64,000 nt of DNA from Candidatus Proximibacter danicus. GTDB lineage: Bacteria > Pseudomonadota > Gammaproteobacteria > Burkholderiales > Rhodocyclaceae. Within the stretch, counting starts at the first letter, position 1; each line of letters starts with the position of its first letter. The position numbers and the translations under genes are program-made. The stretch is from contig JADJUC010000003.1 of the NCBI GenBank assembly GCA_016710885.1, positions 186,001 to 250,000 on the forward strand. The letters run 5' to 3'. Below are positions 1-8,458 of this stretch, in pieces. The notes under the pieces are model-generated. The model worked only from the letters and a program-made list of their open reading frames with translations. It was not told the DNA's origin and did not search any database.

Positions 1-830
1 AGCCGATCGGCATCCTGCTGCTGCTCTGGCCGACGCTGTGGGGGCTGTGGTTTTCCGCGCTCGGGCAGCCGCATTGGCTGGTGGCGTGGATTTTCGTGCT
101 CGGCACGGTGCTGATGCGTTCGGCCGGTTGTGTCATCAACGATTTCGCCGACCGTAATTTCGACCCGCAGGTGGAACGCACGAAGCATCGGCCGATGGCT
201 GCCGGCAAGGTCAGTACGCGTGAGGCGATGGTGCTGTTTGCCGCCCTGGTGCTGTGTGCCTTCGTGCTGATCCTGCCGCTGAAAAGCTGGCTGGTCGCCG
301 GCCTGTCGGTGCTGGCGTTATTTCTGGCGGCCTCGTATCCCTTCACCAAACGCTTCTTCGCCATCCCGCAGGCCTATCTCGGCGTCGCCTTTGGCTTCGG
401 CATCCCGATGGCCTATGCGGCCAACCTCGGTACGGTGCCGGCGGAGGCCTGGTGGCTGTTGCTGGCCAACGTCTTCTGGGCCATCGCCTACGATACCGAA
501 TACGCCATGGTCGACCGCGAGGATGACCTGAAGATCGGCATCAAGACATCAGCAATTACCTTCGGTCGTTTTGACGTTGCTGTCGTCATGGCCTGCTATG
601 CCGCAACCTTGGCGCTCCTGGCGTGGGTGGGTCATGGCCTATCGATGGGAATGATTTACTTTGCCGGGTTGGGCGTTGCTGCCGTCATCGCCGGCTATCA
701 CTTCACGCTGATTCGGCAACGCGAACCAGCCAAATGCTTCAAGGCTTTCCTGCACAACAACTGGTTGGGCCTGGCCGTTTTTTGCGGCATCGTGCTGGAT
801 TTTTTGCTGGCTGGAGGTTTCCCGAAATGA
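1..830 (+). CDS. ubiA: 4-hydroxybenzoate polyprenyltransferase UbiA (5' end outside window)
   Basis: This is an integral-membrane prenyltransferase that attaches the polyprenyl tail to 4-hydroxybenzoate in ubiquinone synthesis. The coding frame is already open at base 3 (reading PIGILLLLWPTLWG), so the start lies upstream of the window. The first Asp-rich motif, NDFADRNFD, lies near 138-164. The second, DREDD, follows DTEYAMV near 510-530. These motifs bind the prenyl diphosphate through Mg2+ in this family. Several hydrophobic membrane segments separate them. The stop codon overlaps the start of the downstream cytochrome gene (ATGA), which suggests translational coupling. UbiD lies two genes downstream in the same operon, which supports a quinone role. 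Related UbiA enzymes act on other aromatics, but the motifs and neighbour favour UbiA. Confidence 0.95.
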   Translation, partial: PIGILLLLWPTLWGLWFSALGQPHWLVAWIFVLGTVLMRSAGCVINDFADRNFDPQVERTKHRPMAAGKVSTREAMVLFAALVLCAFVLILPLKSWLVAGLSVLALFLAASYPFTKRFFAIPQAYLGVAFGFGIPMAYAANLGTVPAEAWWLLLANVFWAIAYDTEYAMVDREDDLKIGIKTSAITFGRFDVAVVMACYAATLALLAWVGHGLSMGMIYFAGLGVAAVIAGYHFTLIRQREPAKCFKAFLHNNWLGLAVFCGIVLDFLLAGGFPK

Positions 831-1261
831 AGCGACTAGGTGTTCTGTTCCTGAGTGCAATGGCCATCGTGGAGGCCGTTGCGCAAACTGAAGATATGCG
901 CGAGCTGGTGAAATTCCCCCCGGCCGCCGAAGTGAATCTCCGTTTGGAGATGCGCAACAATCTGCGCGCGCTTAACGACATCCTGTCACTGGTCGCCGAC
1001 GGAAAACTGGCCGAAGCTTCGGTCGCTGCCGAAACCGAACTGGGGCAATCGGCGATGGGCAAGCACCGCAGCCAGCCGATGGCCGCCCGCCCGGGGCCGC
1101 ATATGCCGCAGGCCATGCACGCTATCGGCATGGACGGCCACAAAGCCGCCAGCGAGTTTGCCCGTATTGCCGCGACAGGTGATCGCGACAAGACCCTGGC
1201 GGCATTGCCCTCGCTCACGACTGCTTGTGTGGCCTGTCACTACAGCTATCGTGCCCGATGA
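827..1261 (+). CDS. small c-type cytochrome (single haem, class II-like)
   Basis: A 144-residue periplasmic protein with a signal peptide (MKRLGVLFLSAMAIVEAVAQ) and one haem-binding motif, CVACH, at residues 134-138, six residues from the end of the predicted chain. A C-terminal CxxCH on a mostly helical protein is typical of class II cytochromes (cytochrome c-prime-like). The start ATG overlaps the ubiA stop, and the stop overlaps the ubiD start in the same way (ATGA on both sides), so the gene is embedded in the ubiA-ubiD transcript. The electron partner is unknown. A role linked to quinone supply or denitrification is inference from position only. Confidence 0.8.
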   Translation: MKRLGVLFLSAMAIVEAVAQTEDMRELVKFPPAAEVNLRLEMRNNLRALNDILSLVADGKLAEASVAAETELGQSAMGKHRSQPMAARPGPHMPQAMHAIGMDGHKAASEFARIAATGDRDKTLAALPSLTTACVACHYSYRAR

Positions 1262-2721
1262 AATACCACGACCTGCGCGACTTCATCGGACAGCTCGAGC
1301 GCCTCGGCGAACTCAAGCGCGTCAGCGTCGAGGTTGACCCGAAACTGGAGATGACCGAAATCTGCGACCGCGTGCTGCGTGCTGGCGGGCCAGCGATCCT
1401 GTTCGAGAAGGTCAAGGGGCACAGTATCCCGGTACTCGGCAACCTGTTCGGCACACCGCGCCGCGTGGCGCTGGGCATGGGGCAAGAGAGCGTGACCGCG
1501 CTGCGCGAAGTCGGCAAGACGCTGGCTTATCTGAAAGAGCCGGAACCGCCGAAGGGTCTGAAGGATGCCTGGGACAAGCTGCCGATGTTGAAGCAGGTGT
1601 TGTCGATGGCGCCGAAGGTGCTGTCGTCCGCGCCGTGTCAGGAAATCGTCTGGGAAGGCAAGGACGTCGACCTGTCGCGCCTGCCGATCCAGCATTGCTG
1701 GCCGGGCGACGTGGCGCCGCTGGTGACCTGGGGGCTGACCATCACGCGCGGCCCGAACAAATCGCGGCAGAATCTCGGCATCTATCGGCAACAACTTCTC
1801 GGCCCGAACAAGCTGATCATGCGCTGGCTGGCGCATCGCGGCGGTGCGCTGGATTTCCGTGATCACTGCCAGAAGTTTCCTGGCCAGCCTTACCCGGTGG
1901 CAGTGGCGCTCGGCGCCGACCCGGCGACCATTCTCGGCGCCGTGACGCCGGTGCCGGACACGCTGTCCGAATACCAGTTCGCCGGCCTGCTGCGTGGTTC
2001 ACGCACCGAACTCGTGAAGTGCATTGGCAGTGACCTGCAGGTGCCGGCCTCCGCCGAGATCGTCCTCGAAGGTGTGATCCATCCTGACGAAACCGCGATG
2101 GAAGGCCCTTACGGTGACCACACCGGCTACTACAACGAGCAGGCTTCATTCCCGGTCTTTACCGTCGAGCGCATCACCATGCGCCGCGACCCGATCTACC
2201 ACAGCACCTACACCGGCAAGCCGCCGGACGAACCGGCGATGCTCGGCGTCGCGCTCAACGAAGTCTTCGTGCCGATCCTGCAGAAGCAGTACCCGGAAAT
2301 CGTCGATTTCTATCTGCCGCCCGAAGGCTGCTCGTACCGCATGGCCGTGGTCAGCATCAGGAAGCAGTACCCCGGCCACGCCAAGCGCGTGATGTTCGGC
2401 ATCTGGAGCTTCCTGCGCCAGTTCATGTACACCAAGTTCATCATCGTGGTGGATGACGACATCGACGTGCGCGACTGGAAGGAAGTGATCTGGGCCATGA
2501 CTACCCGCGTCGATGCGGCGCGCGACACGCTGATCGCCGAGAACACGCCGATCGACTACCTCGACTTCGCTTCGCCGGTGGCCGGGCTAGGCAGCAAGAT
2601 GGGCATCGACGCCACCAACAAATGGCCGGGCGAAACCGACCGCGAGTGGGGGCGTACGATCGTCATGGACGAAGCGGTGAAGCAGCGCGTCGACGCCATG
2701 TGGGCCGAACTTGGCCTGTGA
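1258..2721 (+). CDS. ubiD: 3-polyprenyl-4-hydroxybenzoate decarboxylase UbiD
   Basis: A 487-residue prenylated-FMN-dependent decarboxylase that removes the carboxyl group of 3-polyprenyl-4-hydroxybenzoate in ubiquinone synthesis. The start MKYHDLRDFIGQLERLG at 1258 matches the usual N-terminus of the family; an earlier in-frame start at 1225 would lie inside the cytochrome gene. Conserved blocks include TWGLTITRGPNKSRQNLGIYR, with the N and R residues near the metal/prFMN site, and EGPYGDHTGYY, which carries active-site acidic residues. Length is normal for UbiD. Activity needs the UbiX flavin prenyltransferase, which is not in the window. The ATGA overlap with the cytochrome gene indicates coupled translation. 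Confidence 0.95.
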   Translation: MKYHDLRDFIGQLERLGELKRVSVEVDPKLEMTEICDRVLRAGGPAILFEKVKGHSIPVLGNLFGTPRRVALGMGQESVTALREVGKTLAYLKEPEPPKGLKDAWDKLPMLKQVLSMAPKVLSSAPCQEIVWEGKDVDLSRLPIQHCWPGDVAPLVTWGLTITRGPNKSRQNLGIYRQQLLGPNKLIMRWLAHRGGALDFRDHCQKFPGQPYPVAVALGADPATILGAVTPVPDTLSEYQFAGLLRGSRTELVKCIGSDLQVPASAEIVLEGVIHPDETAMEGPYGDHTGYYNEQASFPVFTVERITMRRDPIYHSTYTGKPPDEPAMLGVALNEVFVPILQKQYPEIVDFYLPPEGCSYRMAVVSIRKQYPGHAKRVMFGIWSFLRQFMYTKFIIVVDDDIDVRDWKEVIWAMTTRVDAARDTLIAENTPIDYLDFASPVAGLGSKMGIDATNKWPGETDREWGRTIVMDEAVKQRVDAMWAELGL

Positions 2722-2748
2722 TCGACTCGGTGAGCGTGTGATGGCACA

Positions 2749-3234
2749 GTGACGCTGCGTATCGTTCCGCTCGATCTGGCTGACCCGCAGCACGCGGCGG
2801 CTTTCCTCGACCTGCTCGACCACTACGCGCGAGATCCGATGGGCGGCGGCGATGGCCTGTTGCCGGAGACGCGCAGCACGCTCGTCGATGCGCTGAAGGA
2901 TGTGCCCGGCTTCCACAGCGCGCTGGCTTTTTTTGACCAGACCCCGGTTGGCCTGATCGACTGCTTCATCGGCTTTTCCACCTTCGCCGCCAAGCCGCTG
3001 CTCAATGTGCACGACATCGTCGTGCATCAATCGGTGCGCGGGCAGGGCGTCGCTCAGGCCTTGCTGGCCTGGGCCGAACAGCGCGCGCGTGCGATCGGTT
3101 GCTGCAAGCTGACGCTGGAAGTGCTGGCCAACAATGATCGGGCGATGGCCGCCTATCGCCGTGCCGGTTACGTGCCCTACGAACTTGACCCGGCCGCGGG
3201 GCAGGCGTTGCTGCTGCAGAAACCGCTTGCCTGA
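2749..3234 (+). CDS. GNAT-family N-acetyltransferase
   Basis: A 161-residue acetyl-CoA-dependent acetyltransferase of unknown substrate. The acetyl-CoA pyrophosphate-binding motif RGQGVA is at residues 97-102, followed by the helix ALLAWAEQRARAIG and the C-terminal signature NDRAMAAYRRAGY. The chosen start is GTG at 2749, because an in-frame stop at 2731 leaves no other start upstream. The gene lies 27 bases after ubiD and 12 bases before hyi, so it is probably cotranscribed. Nothing in the sequence identifies whether the acceptor is a protein, an antibiotic or a metabolite. Confidence 0.85.
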   Translation: MTLRIVPLDLADPQHAAAFLDLLDHYARDPMGGGDGLLPETRSTLVDALKDVPGFHSALAFFDQTPVGLIDCFIGFSTFAAKPLLNVHDIVVHQSVRGQGVAQALLAWAEQRARAIGCCKLTLEVLANNDRAMAAYRRAGYVPYELDPAAGQALLLQKPLA

Positions 3235-3246
3235 AACGGAGAGACG

Positions 3247-4023
3247 ATGCCCCGCTTTGCCGCCAACCTGAGCATGCTGTTTACCGAAGTCGACTTCATC
3301 GACCGCTTCGCCGCCGCCGCGCGTGCCGGTTTTCGCGCCGTCGAATGCCAGTTTCCGTATGCCGAGCCGGCTGAAAAGATTGCAGAACAGCTAAGCCAGC
3401 ACGATTTGCAACTGGTGCTGCACAACTTGCCAGCCGGCGACTGGGCTGCCGGTGAGCGCGGCATCGCCTGCCACCCCGACCGCGTCGACGAATTCCGGCG
3501 CGGCGTGGCGCAGGCCATCGCCTACGCCACGACACTCGGCTGTCCGCAGCTCAACTGCCTCGCCGGCATCGCCCCGGCTGGTGCGCCGGAGGAGGTGGTG
3601 CGCGATACCTTTGTTGCCAACCTGCGCCATGCAGCCAGCGAGTTAAAAGCAGCCAACCTGGGCCTGCTGGTCGAGCCGATCAACACCTTCGACATCCCCG
3701 GTTTCTACGTCAGCCGCAGCGATCAGGCGCTTGCATTGATCGACGCCGTGGGTGCGGACAATCTCTATCTGCAGTACGACGTCTACCACGCCCAGCGCAT
3801 GGAGGGCGATCTCGGCAACACGCTCGCCCGCTGCCTGCCGCAGATTGCCCACATTCAGGTCGCCGACAACCCGGGGCGGCATGAGCCGGGTACGGGCGAG
3901 ATCAACTACCCGTGGCTGTTCCGGCATCTCGATGCCATCGGCTATCAAGGATGGGTGGGCTGTGAATACAAACCGGCAACCACCACCGAGGCCGGCCTTG
4001 GCTGGTTGGCCGCAAGCTGCTGA
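3247..4023 (+). CDS. hyi: hydroxypyruvate isomerase
   Basis: A 258-residue TIM-barrel enzyme of the AP-endonuclease-2 superfamily that interconverts hydroxypyruvate and tartronate semialdehyde. Its length equals the usual Hyi length. The N-terminus PRFAANLSMLFTEVDFIDRF and the blocks EPINTFDIPGFYVS, LQYDVYHAQRMEGDL and HIQVADNPGRHEPGTGEINY carry the metal-binding Glu, Asp, His and Glu residues seen in this family. A purine-rich ribosome site (GGAGAG) precedes the ATG. The gene directly precedes glycerate kinase, which fits glyoxylate-to-glycerate metabolism. Tartronate semialdehyde reductase (GlxR), the usual enzyme between the two, is absent from the window. Confidence 0.93.
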   Translation: MPRFAANLSMLFTEVDFIDRFAAAARAGFRAVECQFPYAEPAEKIAEQLSQHDLQLVLHNLPAGDWAAGERGIACHPDRVDEFRRGVAQAIAYATTLGCPQLNCLAGIAPAGAPEEVVRDTFVANLRHAASELKAANLGLLVEPINTFDIPGFYVSRSDQALALIDAVGADNLYLQYDVYHAQRMEGDLGNTLARCLPQIAHIQVADNPGRHEPGTGEINYPWLFRHLDAIGYQGWVGCEYKPATTTEAGLGWLAASC

Positions 4024-4034
4024 AAGAGAAGGCG

Positions 4035-5324
4035 ATGCAAGCCCGCGAACTGCTCAATGAACTTTTCCATACCGCGCTGGCGGTGGCCTCGCCGTCGCGC
4101 CGCATGCCGGAATTTCTCGCCGAGGCCGCCGGCATGGCGCGCGGTCGCGTCATCGTCGTCGGTGCCGGCAAGGCCTCGGCGGCGATGGCCAAGGCCGTCG
4201 AAGAGCATTGGCCCGGGCGCAAATCGCAGCTATCGGGGCTGGTCATCACCCGCTACGGGCATGGCGTGCCGTGCAAGCACATCGAGATCGTCGAGGCCGC
4301 ACACCCGGTGCCCGATGCGGCCGGGCGCGACGCAACGCGCCGACTGCTGACGGAAACGGTGCATGGGCTGACTGAAGATGATCTGGTGCTGTGCCTGATC
4401 TCGGGCGGCGGTTCGGCACTGCTGGCCTTGCCGGCGGAAGGCATCACGCTGGAGGACAAGCAGCTGCTCTCGCGCGAACTGCTGAACTCCGGCGCGACCA
4501 TCGGCGAGATCAACTGCGTGCGCAAGCATCTCTCGGCGATCAAGGGCGGGCGTCTGGCGCTGGCCTGCCGGCCGGCACGGATGATGACCCTGCTCATTTC
4601 CGACGTGCCGGGTGACGACCCGTCGGTGATTGCCTCCGGCCCGACCTTGCCCGATGCGACGACCTGTGCCGATGCGCTGGCAGTGCTGGAGAAATACAGG
4701 ATACCGGCGTCGCCGGCGATTCTCGACACCCTGCGTACCGGCCACGGAGAAACCCCAAAGCCGGGAAACCCCGCCTTTGCCAACGACATTGCGCGCCTGG
4801 TGGCAACGCCGCAGCTGGCACTGGAGGCCGCCGCCGCACGTTCCCGCGAACTCGGCTGGCCGGCCTACATCCTTTCCGACGCCATCGAGGGCGAGGCGCG
4901 CGATGTCGGGCTGGTGCATGCCGCGCTGGCCAAGCAGGTAGCGGCCCACAACCAGCCCTTCGCGGCGCCCTGCGTCATCCTCTCCGGCGGTGAGACAACG
5001 GTGACCGTGCGCGGCAAGGGGCGGGGTGGCCGCAACGTCGAGTTCCTGCTGGCAATGGCAATGGCGCTCAAGGGGCATCCCGGCATTCATGCGCTGGCCG
5101 CTGATACCGACGGTGTCGATGGCGCCGAGGAAATCGCCGGCGCGGTGATCGGCCCGGATACACTGGCGCGCGCACGCACCCAGGGCCTCCTGCCGACGGC
5201 CATGCTCGCCGACAACGACGGCCACGGTTTTTTCCAGGCACTCGGCGATTCGCTGGTGACCGGCCCAACACTGACCAACGTGAATGATTTCCGCGCTATT
5301 CTCGTCATGCCGCCGGCGCACTGA
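4035..5324 (+). CDS. ttuD: D-glycerate 2-kinase (MOFRL family, TtuD/GckA-like)
   Basis: A 429-residue kinase of glycerate kinase class II, expected to make 2-phosphoglycerate from D-glycerate and ATP. The N-terminal part carries the glycine-rich segments VVGAGKASAAMAKA and LISGGGSALLALP. The C-terminal MOFRL domain shows SGGETTVTVRGKGRGGRN and ends with DTDGVDGAEEIAGA, typical of the family. The start follows a purine-rich site (AGAGAAGG), 11 bases after hyi. Together with Hyi it would feed C2/C3 acids into glycolysis at 2-phosphoglycerate, the GpmI product level. The symbol is by family resemblance; gckA is an equivalent name. Confidence 0.9.
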   Translation: MQARELLNELFHTALAVASPSRRMPEFLAEAAGMARGRVIVVGAGKASAAMAKAVEEHWPGRKSQLSGLVITRYGHGVPCKHIEIVEAAHPVPDAAGRDATRRLLTETVHGLTEDDLVLCLISGGGSALLALPAEGITLEDKQLLSRELLNSGATIGEINCVRKHLSAIKGGRLALACRPARMMTLLISDVPGDDPSVIASGPTLPDATTCADALAVLEKYRIPASPAILDTLRTGHGETPKPGNPAFANDIARLVATPQLALEAAAARSRELGWPAYILSDAIEGEARDVGLVHAALAKQVAAHNQPFAAPCVILSGGETTVTVRGKGRGGRNVEFLLAMAMALKGHPGIHALAADTDGVDGAEEIAGAVIGPDTLARARTQGLLPTAMLADNDGHGFFQALGDSLVTGPTLTNVNDFRAILVMPPAH

Positions 5325-5343
5325 CCGGCACCAAGGAGACAAC

Positions 5344-5766
5344 ATGCAGCAGCCCGTCGCAATCCCCGACCCCGACCTCAAGGGCGTTCGCCCGTCGCTG
5401 GTCCAGCTCACGCATGTCATCTATGGTCTGCATGCCTTCTCCGTGCTCACCGGCATCTTTGGCGCTGCCAGCATCATCGGCGCCTTCCTCATCGGCTGGC
5501 CGTCGATCATCGCCGTCATCCTCAACTACATGAAGCGCTCCGCTGTCGCCGGCACCTGGCTGGAAAGCCATTTTCGCTGGCAGATCCGCACCTTCTGGTA
5601 CACCTTCCTGTGGGTGTGCATCGCCTTCGTGCTGGCAGTTTCCGTGGTCGGGATTGGTTTTGCACTGGTCGTGCTTGCCGGCACTACCGGCTGGCTTATC
5701 TACCGGGTGGGCCGAGGCTGGATGGCACTGTCCGGCGTCAAATCGATGGAGAAGGCAAATGGCTGA
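5344..5766 (+). CDS. small three-helix membrane protein (DUF4870-like)
   Basis: A 140-residue inner-membrane protein of unknown function. Start ATG at 5344 follows an AAGGAGA ribosome site. Three hydrophobic stretches are visible: residues about 35-62, 80-103 and 104-122. The segment ESHFRWQIRTFWYT between the first and second is the recognisable signature of the DUF4870-like group. It overlaps the next gene by eight bases, so it is cotranslated with the phosphoribosyltransferase. No catalytic residues are apparent. Confidence 0.75.
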   Translation: MQQPVAIPDPDLKGVRPSLVQLTHVIYGLHAFSVLTGIFGAASIIGAFLIGWPSIIAVILNYMKRSAVAGTWLESHFRWQIRTFWYTFLWVCIAFVLAVSVVGIGFALVVLAGTTGWLIYRVGRGWMALSGVKSMEKANG

Positions 5767-6325
5767 GGCCCGGGTGCCGGGCCAGCGTTTCTGTCTCTAC
5801 GATGCCGCGGCACTTGATGTCGTGCTCGACCGCATGGCCCGCGCCGCCTTCCCGCTGCTGGCCGGCGCCGAAGATCCGTTGCTGCTTGGTATTCTGCGTC
5901 GCGGGGCGCCGCTGGCCGAAATGCTGCAGGCGAAGCTCAAGGCCAACCACGGCCTCGACGTGCCGCGTTTCGGACTCAAGCTCAAGCGCTATGGCGACGA
6001 CCTGACGCTGCTGCACCCCGATACGCAGCTCACCGAAAGCGTCGAGTTCTCCGCCCGTGATGTGTCGCGTTCAAGCATTCTGGTGGTCGACGACGTGCTC
6101 TATCAGGGGCATTCGCTGGCCCGCATGCAGACCTATCTGGTGTCTCGCGGCGTCCCGGTGATCCGGGCCGCCGTGCTTGCCGATCGCTGCTGCGCCGTGC
6201 TGCCGGTCAAGGCCGATGTGGTCGGCGTCTACCTGCAGGTGGCACCGAGCGACGTCGTCGAGTGCAACGTCCCACCCTACGAGGATGAATTCAAGATCGA
6301 GGTGCTGCGTCCGGATCGATCTTGA
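5759..6325 (+). CDS. type I phosphoribosyltransferase
   Basis: A 188-residue protein with a PRTase fold. The PRPP-binding signature ILVVDDVLYQGHS lies at about residues 107-119, preceded by a hood and core region with GILRRGAPLAEML. The layout resembles PyrR or hypoxanthine-type PRTases, but the base-specificity region cannot be read from motifs. The start ATG at 5759 overlaps the stop of the preceding membrane protein gene. It is the last gene of the plus-strand run; a convergent toxin-antitoxin pair follows 10 bases later. Substrate remains open between a purine, a pyrimidine and a regulatory role. Confidence 0.8.
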   Translation: MAEARVPGQRFCLYDAAALDVVLDRMARAAFPLLAGAEDPLLLGILRRGAPLAEMLQAKLKANHGLDVPRFGLKLKRYGDDLTLLHPDTQLTESVEFSARDVSRSSILVVDDVLYQGHSLARMQTYLVSRGVPVIRAAVLADRCCAVLPVKADVVGVYLQVAPSDVVECNVPPYEDEFKIEVLRPDRS

Positions 6326-6335
6326 TTGTGGCGGA

Positions 6336-6677
6336 CTACGCTTCGTTGAGGGGGAGTCGACGCAGTTGAATGGCCTGCGCGGGAAATTCGACTGTCACGG
6401 TTTTCCAGACAATTTCGGTGTCTACGTCGAAGTAGGCATGAATCAGTCGGTTTCTCATGCCGACAATCGCGGCCCATGGAATTGTTGGCGCTGAATCTTG
6501 CGCATTGCCGGAAAGCCGGCTGGCCGCTTCGCCAACAATTTCGACGCAGCGGACAAGGGCAAACAAGAGCATTTTGTCGGAATCAAGGTCGCCACGCTTG
6601 CGCTCGGTGATGAACGAACTCGCATTTTCAATGGCCTCCAGCATGTGCCTAAGGCGGATGCGATCCTCAGGCGGCAT
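6336..6677 (-). CDS. hepT: HepT-like RNase toxin
   Basis: A 113-residue helical protein of the HepT/DUF86 family, the HEPN ribonuclease half of a HepT-MntA toxin-antitoxin pair. The catalytic RX4HXY motif is intact: R75, H80 and Y82 in RNRLIHAY. The gene overlaps the upstream nucleotidyltransferase gene by 11 bases. In characterised pairs the nucleotidyltransferase AMPylates the Tyr of this motif and so silences the RNase. That mechanism is known for the family and only inferred here. The pair sits between two convergent housekeeping blocks, a common place for such modules. Confidence 0.88.
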   Translation of the reverse strand: MPPEDRIRLRHMLEAIENASSFITERKRGDLDSDKMLLFALVRCVEIVGEAASRLSGNAQDSAPTIPWAAIVGMRNRLIHAYFDVDTEIVWKTVTVEFPAQAIQLRRLPLNEA

Positions 6678-6963
6678 AGCGCAATTCGGCAGTGCGTTGC
6701 ACTTCGTCGCGGAAGTGGCGGCTCAGGTCGTTGGGCGTGCGCAAATCAATTTTTCGGCCCCCAAAAAAGACCGATAACTCCAGTTCCATTGCTGACAAAG
6801 CGATCAGCCCCGGCGCTTCCCCAGCTTCGAACTCAACCAGTAAATCGACATCGCTATCTGCGCGAGCGGTGCCGCGCAAGGTTGAGCCGAACACTGCCAG
6901 TCGTTTGATGTGACGGCTGCGGCAAAATTCGGCAAGGGAAGGTGTCTGAGTGTGTTGGCCCAT
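6667..6963 (-). CDS. mntA: MNT-domain nucleotidyltransferase antitoxin
   Basis: A 98-residue minimal nucleotidyltransferase. The family motif GSX10DXD is complete: G26 S27, then D38 and D40 in DSDVD. A third acidic residue, expected later in the fold, may be D73 in RKIDLRTP. It is the first gene of the HepT/MNT operon and overlaps hepT by 11 bases. A possible extended -10 element (TGATAGGAT on the minus strand, 6970-6978) ends only six bases before the ATG, so transcription may begin at or near the start codon. This last point is inference. Confidence 0.87.
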   Translation of the reverse strand: MGQHTQTPSLAEFCRSRHIKRLAVFGSTLRGTARADSDVDLLVEFEAGEAPGLIALSAMELELSVFFGGRKIDLRTPNDLSRHFRDEVQRTAELRYAA

Positions 6964-7007
6964 GCGCTAATCCTATCATCTGTGCCGATGCCCTGGAACG
7001 AACCGGC

Positions 7008-8432
7008 TCAACGCTCCGCCACCCAGCGCACCAGCGCATCCAGCGGCGCCGAACCGTTCTTCATCTGCGCATCGTTAAGAATGCCGACGACGACCCAGCG
7101 CCGGCCTTCACGGTCGAGCACGTAACCAGCAATGGCGCGCACGCCTTCGATATAGCCCGTCTTCAGGTGGGCGCGACCGGCGGCGGCCGAGTTGCCGAAG
7201 CGCTTCTTCAGCGTGCCGTCGCTGCCGGCAATCGGCAGCGAGGCCATCATCTCCGGCATCACCGGGCTTTTCCAGGCATCCAGCAGCAATTTTCCCAGCC
7301 CTTCGGCGCTGATACGTTCTTCGCGCGAGAGGCCGGCGCCGTTGTCGAGAACCGCCCCGTCGACGTGCTTGTCCCGCAACCATTGTGTGATGCGTGCCTT
7401 GGCGGCATCCGGTGTGGCCGGGCGCGCGGGAGCCAGTGCCAGGAAGAGCTGGCGCGCCATGACGTTGTTGCTCCACTTGTTCACGTCGCGCACGATCTCG
7501 CTCAGCGGCGGCGATTCGTGTACGGCGATCAGGCGCGCCTCGGCCGGGGCTGCGCCGGCCCGTACCTGGCCGCTGAAGGTGCCGCCCAGCTCGCGCCACA
7601 GTGCGCGGAAGAGGCGTTCGATCTGGATGTCTGCACTCCAGGGGGAAAGGTGCAAGGCCTTTTCGCCGCAGGCCGCCGCAAAGCTGCCGGAGATGTCGAG
7701 GCTGTTGCCGTTGCTGCCGATCTTCAGCTTTTCGCGCCAGTCGCCGCACTCGCCTTCACTCGATGCTACGCGGCCGCCGAGGCGAAGGCCGTCTGCGGGC
7801 GTTTCCGCGATGACGCGTGTGGCGCCATTGGCCGGGTCGGGAACGAGCGTCAGGCGCAGGCTCTTGAAGTTGACCAGCAGCGCGTCGGCACCTGCGTTGT
7901 AAGGGCGCAGCGGCTCATTGTCGAAGGCCGCCGGGTCGTGTGCCGGCAACTGGAAGGCACTGCGGTCGAGAACAAGGTCGCCGGCGATTTCGCTGACGCC
8001 GCGTGCCCGCAACTTTCGCAGCAGCAGCCAGAAACGCTCCAGCGTCAGGCTCGGGTCGCCGCTGCCTCGCAGGTACAGCGGCCCCTCCAGCTTGCCGTCG
8101 TGTGGGGCGCTGGCCGCCAGTGCTTCTGTCTTCCAGGTAGTGGCCGGGCCGAGCAGGTCAAGGGCGGCGTAGGTGGTCACCAGCTTCATCGCCGAGGCCG
8201 GGTTCATCGGCTTGCCGGCGTTGTGGGAAAGCAGGGGTTGGCGGGCGTCGACCTGGTGAACGAAGAAAGCCGCGTTGGCCGTTGGCAACCTGGCATCACG
8301 CAGCGCCGTTGCCAGCGGCGCGGGGAGCGGCGATGCCGCCGCAAGGCTGCTGCAGAACCACGCGGCCGTGACGAGCAGGAGGGCAAAGTGGTGCATGGGG
8401 GCGCGCATGGGCGGCATTGGCAGTGGTTTCAT
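7008..8432 (-). CDS. dacB: D-alanyl-D-alanine carboxypeptidase/endopeptidase DacB (PBP4, peptidase S13)
   Basis: A penicillin-binding protein of the S13 family, acting in the periplasm to trim or cleave peptidoglycan peptides. A hydrophobic signal segment (HHFALLLVTAAWFCSSLAAAS) comes first. The three active-site motifs are present: SAMK at about residues 80-83, SNN in DVNKWSNNVMAR near 335, and KTG in HLKTGYIEG near 425. The start is uncertain: ATG codons at 8432, 8408 and 8396 are all possible and none has a good ribosome site. I chose 8432. The gene is divergent from the PilZ gene with a very short shared upstream region. Confidence 0.93.
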   Translation of the reverse strand: MKPLPMPPMRAPMHHFALLLVTAAWFCSSLAAASPLPAPLATALRDARLPTANAAFFVHQVDARQPLLSHNAGKPMNPASAMKLVTTYAALDLLGPATTWKTEALAASAPHDGKLEGPLYLRGSGDPSLTLERFWLLLRKLRARGVSEIAGDLVLDRSAFQLPAHDPAAFDNEPLRPYNAGADALLVNFKSLRLTLVPDPANGATRVIAETPADGLRLGGRVASSEGECGDWREKLKIGSNGNSLDISGSFAAACGEKALHLSPWSADIQIERLFRALWRELGGTFSGQVRAGAAPAEARLIAVHESPPLSEIVRDVNKWSNNVMARQLFLALAPARPATPDAAKARITQWLRDKHVDGAVLDNGAGLSREERISAEGLGKLLLDAWKSPVMPEMMASLPIAGSDGTLKKRFGNSAAAGRAHLKTGYIEGVRAIAGYVLDREGRRWVVVGILNDAQMKNGSAPLDALVRWVAER

Positions 8433-8458
8433 TTGGTAATATTGCCGCACTTCGGCAA

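Noticed and set aside
4230..5420. Long open frame antisense to glycerate kinase
   Set aside because: Low-complexity Arg/Gly/Gln-rich product with no family features; a by-product of GC-biased codons in the real gene.
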